Below are positions 17,394 through 25,944 of a stretch of DNA of 41,893 nucleotides, one piece after another; the stretch's first letter is position 1; each line of letters begins with the position of its first letter. The position numbers and the translations under genes are program-made. The notes under the pieces were generated by a model. That model did no database searches and had not been told where the DNA came from. It worked only from the letters and a program-made list of their open reading frames with translations. Source of the stretch: Affinirhizobium straminoryzae (GTDB lineage: Bacteria; Pseudomonadota; Alphaproteobacteria; Rhizobiales; Rhizobiaceae); the NCBI RefSeq assembly GCF_007004135.1, contig NZ_VJMG01000024.1, positions 1 to 41,893 on the forward strand, given 5' to 3'.

Positions 17394-18257
17394 TTATTCG
17401 CCGCCGCCGAGAGAATGGATGTAAACGGCCAGCTCCTTGACGGTGCTGTCGCCGAGGCGGGCCTGCCAGGCCGGCATCACGCCATGCTTTGGCTGGCGCA
17501 CCTGCTGGGCGATCTCCGCCTCACCCTTCACCTTCAGCCAGATGGCATCCGAGAGATTCGGCGCGCCGAACTCGCGGTTGCCCTTGGCGTCCTCGCCATG
17601 GCAGGAGGCACAGTTGTCGATGAACACCTGCTTGCCGGGGCCGACCATGGCCGCATCGCGCGGCTTGCCGGTGAGGCTGACCACATAGGCGGCCACCTGA
17701 CGGATTTCATCGGGCTTCAGGATCTCGCCAAAGGCCGGCATTTCCGAAACGCGCGTCTCCGGGTCATCTGCATAGCGGATACCGTGGGCAATCGTCTGGT
17801 GAATGGCCTCGGCGCTACCGCCCCACAGCCAGTCGTCGTCATTGAGGTTCGGATAGCCGGCACCGCCGGCGGCACCCGAACCATGGCACTGGACGCAGTT
17901 GACCTTGAAGGCTGCGGCACCGGCCGCCGTGGCGAACTGGGTCATCTGCGGGTCAGCCAGGATCTCGCCGAGCGACGAGGCCGCGATCTTGTCGGTAATG
18001 GCGCTCTGTGCCGCCTTGGCGGTCGCGACCTCCCTGGCGAGTTCATTGCGGCTCGAATAGCCGAACATGCCGCGCGTCGCATCCGTCAGCATCGGCCATG
18101 CCGGGTACACGACGGTATAGGCGATGGCCCAGAGGATGGTCGCGTAGAAGGTCCACAGCCACCAGCGTGGCAGCGGATTGTTCAGCTCGCGGATGCCGTC
18201 CCACTCATGGCCGGTGGTTTCGACGCCGCTGATGTCATCAATATGTCTGTCCGCCAT
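17394..18257 (-). CDS. fixP: Cytochrome cbb3 oxidase dihaem subunit FixP/CcoP
   Basis: A 287-residue membrane-anchored c-type cytochrome. An N-terminal membrane helix lies at about 33-55 (WWLWTFYATILWAIAYTVVYP). Two periplasmic cytochrome c domains follow, with haem sites CVQCH and CASCH and later Met ligands (SEMPAF, GVMPAW). It passes electrons into the cbb3 oxidase. The ATG at 18257 is preceded by AGGAGG at seven bases; the longer frame beginning with TTG two codons upstream has no proper spacing. It follows fixQ by two bases. Confidence 0.95.
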   Translation of the reverse strand: MADRHIDDISGVETTGHEWDGIRELNNPLPRWWLWTFYATILWAIAYTVVYPAWPMLTDATRGMFGYSSRNELAREVATAKAAQSAITDKIAASSLGEILADPQMTQFATAAGAAAFKVNCVQCHGSGAAGGAGYPNLNDDDWLWGGSAEAIHQTIAHGIRYADDPETRVSEMPAFGEILKPDEIRQVAAYVVSLTGKPRDAAMVGPGKQVFIDNCASCHGEDAKGNREFGAPNLSDAIWLKVKGEAEIAQQVRQPKHGVMPAWQARLGDSTVKELAVYIHSLGGGE

Positions 18258-18259
18258 GA

Positions 18260-18412
18260 TCAATCCTCCTTCAGAGGGATTTGTGCGGCGTCATTCGCCG
18301 AGGACTTCGCGCCGGGGCGCAGGGTGGAGACCACCACGCCGACGAAGAAGAGAGCCATCACCAGAAGACCCCAGCTGTCGGCGAAGTGGCGCATTGCAGT
18401 ATAGACTTCCAT
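18260..18412 (-). CDS. fixQ: cbb3 oxidase small subunit FixQ/CcoQ
   Basis: A 50-residue peptide begins MEVYTAMRHFADSWGL, has one membrane helix (about 15-32) and a short cytoplasmic tail ending in PLKED. FixQ/CcoQ stabilises the cbb3 complex. A strong GGAGGA precedes the ATG, overlapping the end of fixO. The gene lies exactly between fixO and fixP, as in the standard fixNOQP order. Size, topology and place agree. Confidence 0.92.
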   Translation of the reverse strand: MEVYTAMRHFADSWGLLVMALFFVGVVVSTLRPGAKSSANDAAQIPLKED

Positions 18413-18424
18413 GGCCTGTCCTCC

Positions 18425-19156
18425 TCAGCGATAGCCGGTGGCATCGTCATAGGTCGAGAAATCGACCAGCGTGCCAAGCATCTGCAGATAAGCGACCAGC
18501 GCATCCATTTCGGTGAGCTTGGTCGGATCGCCGTCGAAATCGCCGACCTTGGCCTTCGGATAGCGGGCGAGAAGCGCGGAGGTGTCGGCGTTCGGATCGG
18601 CCTGTGCGACGAGATCGGCGCGGGCGCTGTCGATCATCTCCTGCGTGTAGGGCACGCCGACCAGCGCGTTGGCCTTCAGTTCCATGCCGACATCGGTCAC
18701 CTTCAGAGGCGTTTCCTTGAGGAAGGCGTAGCTCGGCATGATCGATTCCGGCACCACGTCGCGCGGGCGGATCAGGTGCTGGACGTGCCATTCGTTCGAA
18801 TAGCGGTCGCCGACGCGGGCCAGATCCGGCCCGGTGCGCTTGGAGCCCCACTGGAAGGGGTGGTCGTACATGCTTTCGGCAGCCAGGCTGTAATGACCGT
18901 AGCGTTCCACCTCGTCACGGAACGGGCGGATCATCTGGCTGTGGCAGACATAGCAGCCTTCGCGGATGTAGATGTTGCGCCCGGCCAGCTCCAGCGGCGA
19001 ATAGGGCCGCATGCCTTCCACCTTCTCGATGGTGTTCTCGAGATAGAAGAGCGGGGCGATCTCGACGATGCCGCCGATCGAAACCACGAGCAGCGAGCCG
19101 ACCAGAAGCAGCGTCGCATTGCGCTCGATGAACTGGTGTTTGTCCATAAGAGACAT
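18425..19156 (-). CDS. fixO: Cytochrome cbb3 oxidase monohaem subunit FixO/CcoO
   Basis: A 243-residue protein with one N-terminal transmembrane helix (about 15-37) and a periplasmic cytochrome c domain. The single haem c site is CYVCH in [15 protein letters not shown], with the family-typical [30 protein letters not shown] region (quoted in part: [16 protein letters not shown]). The distal Met lies in SIMPSY. It carries electrons from FixP to FixN. AAGGAG lies eight bases before the ATG and overlaps the fixN stop region; the intergenic gap is 12 bases. Confidence 0.96.
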   Translation of the reverse strand: MSLMDKHQFIERNATLLLVGSLLVVSIGGIVEIAPLFYLENTIEKVEGMRPYSPLELAGRNIYIREGCYVCHSQMIRPFRDEVERYGHYSLAAESMYDHPFQWGSKRTGPDLARVGDRYSNEWHVQHLIRPRDVVPESIMPSYAFLKETPLKVTDVGMELKANALVGVPYTQEMIDSARADLVAQADPNADTSALLARYPKAKVGDFDGDPTKLTEMDALVAYLQMLGTLVDFSTYDDATGYR

Positions 19157-19168
19157 GGGATCCGCTCC

Positions 19169-20794
19169 TTATTCGGCAGGCTGGAGACCGGCAGGAACGG
19201 CGCCCGGAAGCGTTTCCTGTCTCTCGTAGCCGAGGATGGTCATGGTGATGTTGAAGGCCATGATGAGCGAGCCCGCCAGATACATCAGGCCGCCGACGGC
19301 GCGCAGGACGTAGTAGGGGAACATCGCGGCAACGGCTTCGGCGAAGGAATAAACCAGGAAGCCCTGGCTGTCGTATTCGCGCCACATCAGGCCCTGCTGG
19401 ACGCCGGCCACCCACATGACGGCGGCGTAGACGACGATGCCGAGCGTTGCGAGCCAGAAGTGCCAGTTGACCATGGCAAGGCTGTAGAGGCGGTTGCGGT
19501 GCCACAGCTTCGGAACGAGGAAGTAGACAGCGCCGAAGGAGATCATGCCGACCCAGCCGAGCGCGCCGGAATGCACGTGACCGATGGTCCATTCGGTGTA
19601 ATGGCTGAGCGAGTTGACCGCCTTGACGGACATCATCGGACCTTCGAAGGTCGACATGCCGTAGAAGGCAATGGCAATCACCATCATGCGGATGATCGGG
19701 TCGGTGCGGATCTTGTCCCAGGCGCCCGAAAGCGTCATCAGGCCGTTGATCATGCCGCCCCAGGAAGGCATCCATAGCATGATCGAGAAGACCATGCCGA
19801 GCGTCTGCGCCCAGTCCGGCAGCGCCGTGTAGTGCAGGTGGTGCGGGCCGGCCCAGATATACATGAAGATCAGGGCCCAGAAGTGGATGATCGACAGGCG
19901 GTAGGAATAGACCGGGCGCCCGGCCTGCTTGGGCACGAAATAATACATCATGCCGAGGAAGCCGGCCGTCAGGAAGAAGCCGACAGCGTTATGGCCGTAC
20001 CACCACTGCGTCAGCGCATCCTGCACGCCGGAGAAGGCCGAATAGCTCTTCACGCCGAGGAAGGAGACAGGGATCGCAAGGTTGTTGACCACATGCAGCA
20101 TGGCGATCGTGACGATGAAGGCCAGGTAGAACCAGTTGGCCACATAGATATGCGGCTCCTTGCGCATCAGGATCGTGCCGAGGAAGGCAACCAGGTAGGC
20201 AACCCAGACGACGGTCAGCCAGAGGTCGACATACCATTCGGGCTCTGCGTATTCGCGCCCCTGGGTGATGCCGAGCAGATAGCCGGTGGCGGCCATGACA
20301 ATGAACAGCTGATAGCCCCAGAACACAAACCAGCCAAGGCCGTCACCGCCGAACAGGCGCACGCGACAGGTCCGCTGCACCACGTAGAACGAGGTGCAGA
20401 TCAGCGCATTGCCGCCAAAGGCGAAGATAACGGCGGAGGTATGAAGGGGACGCACGCGGCCGAAATTGAACCACGGCCCGAAGTTCAGGTCCGGAAAGGC
20501 CAGCTGAAGGGCAATCACAACGCCGACGAGAAAACCCACCACGCCCCAGAACGTGGTCGCGATGGTTCCATATTTGATGACCTCGTCGAAATAGCCGGAG
20601 CGATCCACTCGCACGGCGGCCTCACCCGCAGGCGCGAACCTGACACGACGCAGCAGGACGATCATGCTGGCGGCAAGCGTGAAGAAGAGCACCCACATAT
20701 GGGCGGCAAACAGATCATCGTGGGCAAAGCCGGCACCGAGAAGCGCCAGGAACGCCCCCGCGGTCAGCGCCACGATTGGTACGGTATTGTTCAT
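19169..20794 (-). CDS. fixN: Cytochrome cbb3 oxidase catalytic subunit FixN/CcoN
   Basis: A polytopic haem-copper oxidase subunit I of type C, about 541 residues and about 12 membrane helices. Recognisable parts include the N-terminal [26 protein letters not shown], the [18 protein letters not shown] segment with the active-site His, the [12 protein letters not shown] loop with the His pair for CuB, and the haem His segment [18 protein letters not shown]. It reduces O2 with high affinity at low oxygen. The ATG at 20794 is chosen because GGGGA lies eight bases upstream; the ATG three codons earlier touches that sequence. It is first in fixNOQP, 105 bases below a FixK box. Confidence 0.95.
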   Translation of the reverse strand: MNNTVPIVALTAGAFLALLGAGFAHDDLFAAHMWVLFFTLAASMIVLLRRVRFAPAGEAAVRVDRSGYFDEVIKYGTIATTFWGVVGFLVGVVIALQLAFPDLNFGPWFNFGRVRPLHTSAVIFAFGGNALICTSFYVVQRTCRVRLFGGDGLGWFVFWGYQLFIVMAATGYLLGITQGREYAEPEWYVDLWLTVVWVAYLVAFLGTILMRKEPHIYVANWFYLAFIVTIAMLHVVNNLAIPVSFLGVKSYSAFSGVQDALTQWWYGHNAVGFFLTAGFLGMMYYFVPKQAGRPVYSYRLSIIHFWALIFMYIWAGPHHLHYTALPDWAQTLGMVFSIMLWMPSWGGMINGLMTLSGAWDKIRTDPIIRMMVIAIAFYGMSTFEGPMMSVKAVNSLSHYTEWTIGHVHSGALGWVGMISFGAVYFLVPKLWHRNRLYSLAMVNWHFWLATLGIVVYAAVMWVAGVQQGLMWREYDSQGFLVYSFAEAVAAMFPYYVLRAVGGLMYLAGSLIMAFNITMTILGYERQETLPGAVPAGLQPAE

Positions 20795-20898
20795 CTTGAA
20801 CATCCCCCAAAGGCGAACAATGAAAGGGGGGCGATCGCTGCGACCGATCAGACACCCCGCCTGATGGGCACAACTCTCATTTTCGTGAAGACGAGGCC

Positions 20899-20912
20899 TT
20901 GATCTGAATCAA
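20899..20912 (-). promoter_or_regulatory. FixK/FNR box upstream of fixNOQP
   Basis: TTGATCTGAATCAA is a perfect match to TTGAT-N4-ATCAA. Its centre is about 111 bases before the fixN start and about 100 bases before the divergent GGDEF-EAL gene. Class II spacing would put the fixN transcript start near 20864. Being palindromic, it could also affect the divergent gene. Confidence 0.88.
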
Positions 20913-21005
20913 CAGCCCGTTGCGCTGCGGGAAAGGCGCGAATGGACAGCCCGCCGGGATTGGATTAGGACGTATTTAAGCAATTGATCAGATGATGCTC
21001 TTTCG

Positions 21006-22631
21006 ATGGCTTCAGGGTCAGATGCGCTTGGCACGAGGTGGCACGGTCGTTCGATGGAAATGTTGAAGCAGAGGGCGATCTGGCAGGCCTGCGCACTGGC
21101 AGTGATCGGCGGTATCGTCATCGCCATGTGCGTCGCATTCGATGTCGCAGAGGCGATCGCCGTCTGGATCAGCCAGCACGAGGATTACCAGGCCGATGAG
21201 GTGATGCTCTCGCTCTATGTTGTCGGCGTTCTCGGCATCCTCTACGGCGCGCTGCGGATCGTTGACCTGAAGCAGGAGCGCAAGCGGCGCGAACAGGCGG
21301 AACGGCGCGCCGACTGGATGGCCGTCCATGACAGCCTGACCGGCCTGCACAACCGTCACAGCCTTGAGGACAAGCTGAACCAGATGGGCCGGCGCAACGG
21401 CGGCCGCTTCGCCATGCTGATCATCGATCTGGACGGTTTCAAGCGGATCAACGATCTGGTGGGGCATCAGGCCGGTGACGCCGTGCTGCAGGCCGTCGCG
21501 GACAGTCTGCGCGAGCATGTGGCAAGCGACTCGGTCTTTCGGCTCGGCGGCGACGAGTTCGTCGTCTTCGTGGACAAGGCCGCTGCAGCACCACAGCTGG
21601 CGCGCACGCTGCTGCAGGCGCTGAACCGGCCGGTCGTTTTCCGGGACACCTCGCTGGATGTCGGCGCCAGCATCGGCATGGCGAGCTGCCCGGACAATGC
21701 GTCCGATGCGCGCGAATGCCTCCGATGCGCCGATGCCGCGATGTATGCGGCCAAGGCCGCCGGCCGCGGCGCGCTGCGCGCCTTCGACAACAGCATGCGC
21801 GAGCAGATGCTGCTGCGCGACCGTGACGAACGCGCCTTGCGTGACGCCATCACTGCCGGCCGCATCAAGCCCTTCTACCAGCCGATCATCGACCTCTCGG
21901 ACAACAGAATTTGCGGCTTCGAGGCCCTGGCCCGCTGGGAGCGGGAGGACGGGATTGTGGTATCTCCCGGCGATTTCATTCCTCTTGCGGAGGAAACCGG
22001 GCTGATCCTGGAATTGACGGAGAGCCTGCTGACCACCGCCTGCCAAGATGCCATGACATGGCCGGGTGACATTCTTCTCTCCTTCAACATATCGCCGATC
22101 CAGCTGCAGGATCCGCTTCTCGGCGTGCGCATTCTCAGGATCCTGTCCGCCGCCGGGCTGCCGCCGAGCCGGCTGGAAATCGAGATCACCGAGACGGCGC
22201 TTATCCAGGACGTGCGCACGGCCGCAACGATCCTCGGCGATCTGCGCACCGCCGGCATCACCATCGCGCTCGATGATTTCGGCACCGGCTATTCCAGCCT
22301 TGCACATCTGTCGAACCTGAGTTTCGACAAGATCAAGATCGATCGCAGCTTCGTATCGTCCTTCCAGGACCAGGAACGGCAGGAAAAGATCGTCAAGGCC
22401 ATTGTCGGCCTCGGCATCGGCCTCGACGTGCCGACGACGGCGGAAGGGATCGAGACAGCGAACCAGTTGGCCTCGCTGACCGGCATGGGCTGTACCTATG
22501 GACAGGGCTATCTGTTCGGCCGTGCCGTCCCGGCTGCGGAGGCTGCCATCATGCTCTCTTCACCGCACTGGCAGGATCTTGCCTCAGGGCAGGACACGAC
22601 AGCAACGACGAGGCGCGCGCAAAAGCAGTAA
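21006..22631 (+). CDS. Membrane-bound GGDEF-EAL protein (c-di-GMP turnover)
   Basis: A 541-residue protein. Two membrane helices (about 26-47 and 66-83) flank a very short periplasmic loop. A coiled, charged linker follows, then a GGDEF domain (signature 181-185, RLGGDEFVVF, intact) and an EAL domain. EAL is at 306-308 in FEALARW, with NIS, EITET, DDFGTGYSSL, KIDRSF and AEGIET all present. Both cyclase and phosphodiesterase residues look intact; no RxxD inhibitory site precedes GGDEF. The start is uncertain: 21006 has no clear ribosome-binding site, and an ATG at 21054 just before the first helix is an alternative. It is divergent from fixN and shares the intergenic FixK box region. Confidence 0.9.
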   Translation: MASGSDALGTRWHGRSMEMLKQRAIWQACALAVIGGIVIAMCVAFDVAEAIAVWISQHEDYQADEVMLSLYVVGVLGILYGALRIVDLKQERKRREQAERRADWMAVHDSLTGLHNRHSLEDKLNQMGRRNGGRFAMLIIDLDGFKRINDLVGHQAGDAVLQAVADSLREHVASDSVFRLGGDEFVVFVDKAAAAPQLARTLLQALNRPVVFRDTSLDVGASIGMASCPDNASDARECLRCADAAMYAAKAAGRGALRAFDNSMREQMLLRDRDERALRDAITAGRIKPFYQPIIDLSDNRICGFEALARWEREDGIVVSPGDFIPLAEETGLILELTESLLTTACQDAMTWPGDILLSFNISPIQLQDPLLGVRILRILSAAGLPPSRLEIEITETALIQDVRTAATILGDLRTAGITIALDDFGTGYSSLAHLSNLSFDKIKIDRSFVSSFQDQERQEKIVKAIVGLGIGLDVPTTAEGIETANQLASLTGMGCTYGQGYLFGRAVPAAEAAIMLSSPHWQDLASGQDTTATTRRAQKQ

Positions 22632-22679
22632 GGTTCTTTCAAGTGGCTTTGAAATCAGGGCTTTCGGGAGAAGCTGAAC

Positions 22680-22756
22680 TGGTCGGAGTGGAGTGATTCG
22701 AACACTCGACCCCCACGTCCCGAACGTGGTGCGCTACCAGACTGCGCTACACTCCG
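22680..22756 (-). tRNA. tRNA-Pro, anticodon CGG
   Basis: On the minus strand the acceptor stem CGGAGTG (22750-22756) pairs with CACTCCG (22684-22690), followed by A73 and an encoded CCA. The D stem is GCGC/GCGC, the anticodon stem CCACG/CGTGG with loop TTCGGGA (anticodon CGG, reading CCG), and the T arm GAGTG-TTCGAAT-CACTC. All arms pair perfectly. There is no integrase or remnant next to it, so it does not appear to serve as an attachment site here. Confidence 0.97.
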
Positions 22757-22770
22757 TGACCAGTGGCGCC

Positions 22771-22799
22771 TCTATAGACGAGGAGATTTTAATGCACAA
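22771..22799 (-). promoter_or_regulatory. Promoter of tRNA-Pro
   Basis: Reading the minus strand, TTGTGC (22794-22799) and TATAGA (22771-22776) are separated by exactly 17 bases. The tRNA begins 14 bases after the -10, a normal leader. This is a good vegetative-sigma promoter by hexamer match and spacing. Confidence 0.65.
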
Positions 22800-23034
22800 G
22801 CACCCTTTTCATTTTTTTGTCGCAGAAATTTCGGACCTCGCACGCCACCGCGGCCGGGCAAAGCAGCAACGGACATCGTGATTTCGCCGCATTGCAAAAA
22901 CTCAATACTTTTCATCTGCATGATAAGGAAATAAGCTTTCCTTGAGAGTGAAGCCCTTGCGGAAACCTGGGGCGTTGCGCGCAAGCCGGAGCAAAGGTGC
23001 CTTGTCGCCCGAGGTACCGGACAGAACATTTTGA

Positions 23035-24237
23035 ATGACGAGACAGATGACATACGAAAAGCTTTCCGCGGCCTCGAAAGAACTCTCACGATGGCTTGAT
23101 GAGGACGCGCTGCCGCTATGGCGCGAGAGGGGCTTCCAGGGTGAGGCGGGCGGCTTTTCGGAAACCGTGACGCTTGGGGGACAGCCGACGGATGCGCACC
23201 GGCGTGCGCGCGTGCACCCGCGGCAGGTCTACTGTTTCGCAGAGGCCGGCGTGCGCGGCTGGACGGGAGACTGGCAAACACCCGTTCAGGCAGGACTTGC
23301 CTTCTTCGACCGGGTCTACCGTCTGGACAGCGGTTTCTATGGCGCGCTGGCCAATAAGGACGGTCAATTGCTGGATACCAGCTTCGACCTCTACAACCAG
23401 GCCTTCGCCATCCTCTCCTTCGTCTACACGGCCAGGGTTTCTCCGGGGAGACAGGCGGAAATGGCGGCGCGTACCTCGGCCATGCTGGCGTCGCTGAAGG
23501 CTGGCTACGCGCATCCGGAAGCGGGTTTCGAGGAGGACAATCCCGCCCGCCTTCCGCTCTGTTCCAATCCGCACATGCATCTCTTCGAGGCGAGCCTTGC
23601 CTGCGAGGCGGCAGAAGGATTCGATGCGACCGCCTGGACCGCCTTTTCCGACGAGATCGCTGCACTGTGCATGCGCCGCTTCATCGATGGCGAAAATGGT
23701 GGCCTGCGCGAATTTTTCAATCACGACTGGAGCCCCTTCGACGGCGAGAAGGGCCGCATCATGGAGCCCGGCCATCAGTTCGAATGGGCCTGGCTGCTGG
23801 CGCGCTGGGGAGAACGTCGCGGGAATGCGGAGGCACTGGCAAAGGCCCGTCGACTGTTCGAAATCGGCGAGACGCACGGCATCTGCGCGACACGCAAGGT
23901 CGCCGTCATGACGCTGCTCGACGACTTTTCGGTTGCAGACCCGCTGGCCCGGCTCTGGCCCCAGACGGAATGGATCAAGAGCGCGGCACGCCTCGCCGTC
24001 TTGTCGCAGGGCCTCGAGCGGGAACGCTATGTTCAATCGGCGCTTGCCGCCTGCGCGGCGCTGTCACTGTTCCTCGACACGCCACTGCCGGGCCTCTGGC
24101 GCGACAAGATGAAGGGTGACGGCAGCTTCATCGAGGAGGCGGCACCGGCCAGTTCCTTCTATCACATCCTTTGCGCGATCTACGAACTCGAGGACTGCCT
24201 CGCCGCACTCGACAGTGCCTCCGGTGTGGCTGTCTGA
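23035..24237 (+). CDS. AGE-family sugar epimerase/isomerase (mannose-isomerase-like)
   Basis: A 400-residue all-alpha (alpha/alpha) barrel protein of the N-acylglucosamine 2-epimerase superfamily. Conserved stretches are RARVHPRQVYCFAEAG, LYNQAFAILSF, NPHMHLFEASLA, EPGHQFEWAWLLARW and the C-terminal ASSFYHILCAIYEL, which hold the catalytic His and Arg residues of the fold. Members interconvert aldoses and ketoses or 2-epimers (mannose/fructose, GlcNAc/ManNAc, sulfoquinovose). The exact substrate is not readable. A phosphohexomutase gene follows 50 bases downstream, so a mannose or mannose-phosphate role in polysaccharide precursor supply is plausible. The start may be 23035 or the ATG four codons later (23047); neither has a strong ribosome-binding site. 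Confidence 0.87.
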   Translation: MTRQMTYEKLSAASKELSRWLDEDALPLWRERGFQGEAGGFSETVTLGGQPTDAHRRARVHPRQVYCFAEAGVRGWTGDWQTPVQAGLAFFDRVYRLDSGFYGALANKDGQLLDTSFDLYNQAFAILSFVYTARVSPGRQAEMAARTSAMLASLKAGYAHPEAGFEEDNPARLPLCSNPHMHLFEASLACEAAEGFDATAWTAFSDEIAALCMRRFIDGENGGLREFFNHDWSPFDGEKGRIMEPGHQFEWAWLLARWGERRGNAEALAKARRLFEIGETHGICATRKVAVMTLLDDFSVADPLARLWPQTEWIKSAARLAVLSQGLERERYVQSALAACAALSLFLDTPLPGLWRDKMKGDGSFIEEAAPASSFYHILCAIYELEDCLAALDSASGVAV

Positions 24238-24287
24238 TCGCAGCCGCTGTCCGATCTCAACCCGTCCCAAGACCCAAGGAAGCATCC

Positions 24288-25706
24288 ATGAAATTCGGCA
24301 CCAGCGGCCTGCGCGGCCTCGTCACGGAACTGGAAGGGCATGCCTCGGCGCTCTATGCAACCGCCTTCGCCCGTTACCTGCTGGAGAGCGGCAAGGCAAA
24401 GCCCGGTGACCCGATCTATGTCGCCGGCGATTTCCGCCCCTCAAGCCCGGAGATTGCGGCGACCTGCATTGGCGCGCTGTCGCGTGCCGGCCTCAGCCCG
24501 GTCGACTGCGGCGCGATCCCGACACCGGCGCTCGCCCTCTATGCCATGTCGAAGGGCGCCGCCTCCCTGATGATCACCGGCTCGCATATTCCGGCCGACC
24601 GCAACGGCATCAAGTTCTACCGCCCCGATGGTGAAATCGACAAGCAGGACGAACTGGCGATCACCACGCTGGCAGACTCCATGGCCAGTGACCTTCTCGA
24701 CCTTGCACCTGGTTCTGCGCCAAAGGAGGAAGCGGCAGCCGCGGCCCTGTTTGCCGCGCGCAATGCAGCCATCCTGCCGGAGAACGGTCTTGCAGGCCTG
24801 AAGATCGGCGTCTACCAGCACAGCACCGTCGCACGTGACCAGCTGGTCGACGTGCTTGCCGGCTATGGCGCAGACGTTTTGCCGCTCGGCCGCTCCGAAA
24901 CCTTCATTCCCGTTGATACCGAAGCCGTCTCCGAGCAGTCGATCGCGCTGTTCCGGGCCTGGACTGCCGAGCACCGCCTCGATGCCGTGGTCTCCGCGGA
25001 TGGTGACGGCGACCGCCCGCTGGTGACAGACGAGACCGGCACGCCGTTGCGCGGCGACCTGCTCGGCCTGATCGTCGCCAACTTTCTCGGCGCCCGCGTG
25101 GCCGTCACACCCGTCACCTCCAATTCCGGCATCGAAGCCTCGGGAGATTTCCGCGTCGTGCGCACCAGGGTCGGCTCGCCCTTCGTCATCGAGGGCATGC
25201 TTTCAGCCCTTGCCGCGGGCGATGGGGCCGTGATGGGCTTCGAAGCGAATGGCGGCCTGCTGACCGCCTCCGATTTCACGCTGAACGGCACGACACTGTC
25301 GGCCCTGCCGACGCGTGACAGCTTCCTGCCCGTGCTGGCCACCCTTTATCTGGCAAGACAGCAGGGCAAGACCCTGTCCGCGACGGCGGCAGACTTCCGC
25401 CTGCCAATCGCTGCCGCCGACCGGCTGGAGAATTTTCCGGTTGCGACCAGTTCCGCCCTGATGGCGCATCTGCGCGCCACGCCGGACAATCTGGCGGGGT
25501 TCCTCGCGCCGCTTGGCCGTGTCAGATCATCGACCGACGTGGATGGCCTGCGCACGACGCTGGAGGATGGCCGCATCATTCATCTGCGCCCTTCCGGCAA
25601 TGCGCCGGAAATGCGCTGCTATGTGGAGGCCGCTACGGAAGAGGACGCAGCTTCCCTTCTGCGGCAGGGTCTTGACCTGATCCGCGCCTGGGCTGCCCGA
25701 AGCTGA
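24288..25706 (+). CDS. Phosphomannomutase/phosphoglucomutase-type phosphohexomutase
   Basis: A 472-residue alpha-D-phosphohexomutase with all four domains. The N-terminal GTSGLRGL, active-site phosphoserine in ITGSHIPADRNGIKFY, metal loop DGDGDRPL, sugar loop FEANGG, and C-terminal phosphate-binding RPSGNAPEMRCY are visible. It shifts phosphate between C6 and C1 of mannose or glucose, feeding GDP-mannose or similar sugar nucleotides. The TGSHIP variant in place of TASHNP is characteristic of a rhizobial subgroup as I remember it; substrate preference remains open. The start at 24288 has AAGGA seven bases upstream and puts GTSG at the N-terminus; a longer frame exists but lacks support. It follows the AGE gene and probably shares its transcript. 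Confidence 0.9.
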   Translation: MKFGTSGLRGLVTELEGHASALYATAFARYLLESGKAKPGDPIYVAGDFRPSSPEIAATCIGALSRAGLSPVDCGAIPTPALALYAMSKGAASLMITGSHIPADRNGIKFYRPDGEIDKQDELAITTLADSMASDLLDLAPGSAPKEEAAAAALFAARNAAILPENGLAGLKIGVYQHSTVARDQLVDVLAGYGADVLPLGRSETFIPVDTEAVSEQSIALFRAWTAEHRLDAVVSADGDGDRPLVTDETGTPLRGDLLGLIVANFLGARVAVTPVTSNSGIEASGDFRVVRTRVGSPFVIEGMLSALAAGDGAVMGFEANGGLLTASDFTLNGTTLSALPTRDSFLPVLATLYLARQQGKTLSATAADFRLPIAAADRLENFPVATSSALMAHLRATPDNLAGFLAPLGRVRSSTDVDGLRTTLEDGRIIHLRPSGNAPEMRCYVEAATEEDAASLLRQGLDLIRAWAARS

Positions 25707-25826
25707 GCAGACCGCTCGCAAAAGTGGAACAACGCCAGCCTCCAGCGCCCTGACGGGCCGCAGTGCCCGTGCCCGACGCGAAGGTGGCGTGCACACCATT
25801 GACCTTGCGCGGTCTGCGCGAAATAT

Positions 25827-25859
25827 CATGCGAAAGCATGCGTTTCGAGCGAAGGCTCG
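25827..25859 (+). other. Two consecutive tetraloop hairpins upstream of the hybrid kinase gene
   Basis: CATGC-GAAA-GCATG (25827-25840) and CGAGC-GAAG-GCTCG (25846-25859) are perfect 5-bp stems with four-base loops, separated by five bases. The first has a GNRA loop. They lie in the 238-base gap between the mutase and the kinase, about 90 bases before the kinase start. A third short stem (ACGGGC at 25753-25758 with GCCCGT at 25765-25770) lies nearer the mutase. No T-run follows any of them. Nothing else is recognised in the gap. Confidence 0.4.
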
Positions 25860-25944
25860 CCGTGTCGAGCGCTTGCAACTGAGAATGGTTGACGGACGGA
25901 AGGCGACATGGGACCACAGTGCCGAACAAGGAACCAGGTGACCC

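Noticed and set aside
22637..22654. TTTCAA/TTGAAA inverted repeat after tRNA-Pro as a terminator
   Set aside because: The stem is only 6 bp with a single GC pair and lacks a following T-run on the minus strand; too weak to call.
22680..22756. tRNA-Pro as an integration site of a genomic island
   Set aside because: There is no integrase, no direct repeat of the tRNA 3' end and no change in gene style on either side.
22792..22881. 29-codon frame (ATG at 22792) with a GAGGAG ribosome-binding-site-like sequence next to tRNA-Pro
   Set aside because: The stretch is the -35 to -10 promoter of the tRNA on the other strand, and the GAGGAG falls in its spacer. The peptide has no family features, so the match is probably chance.
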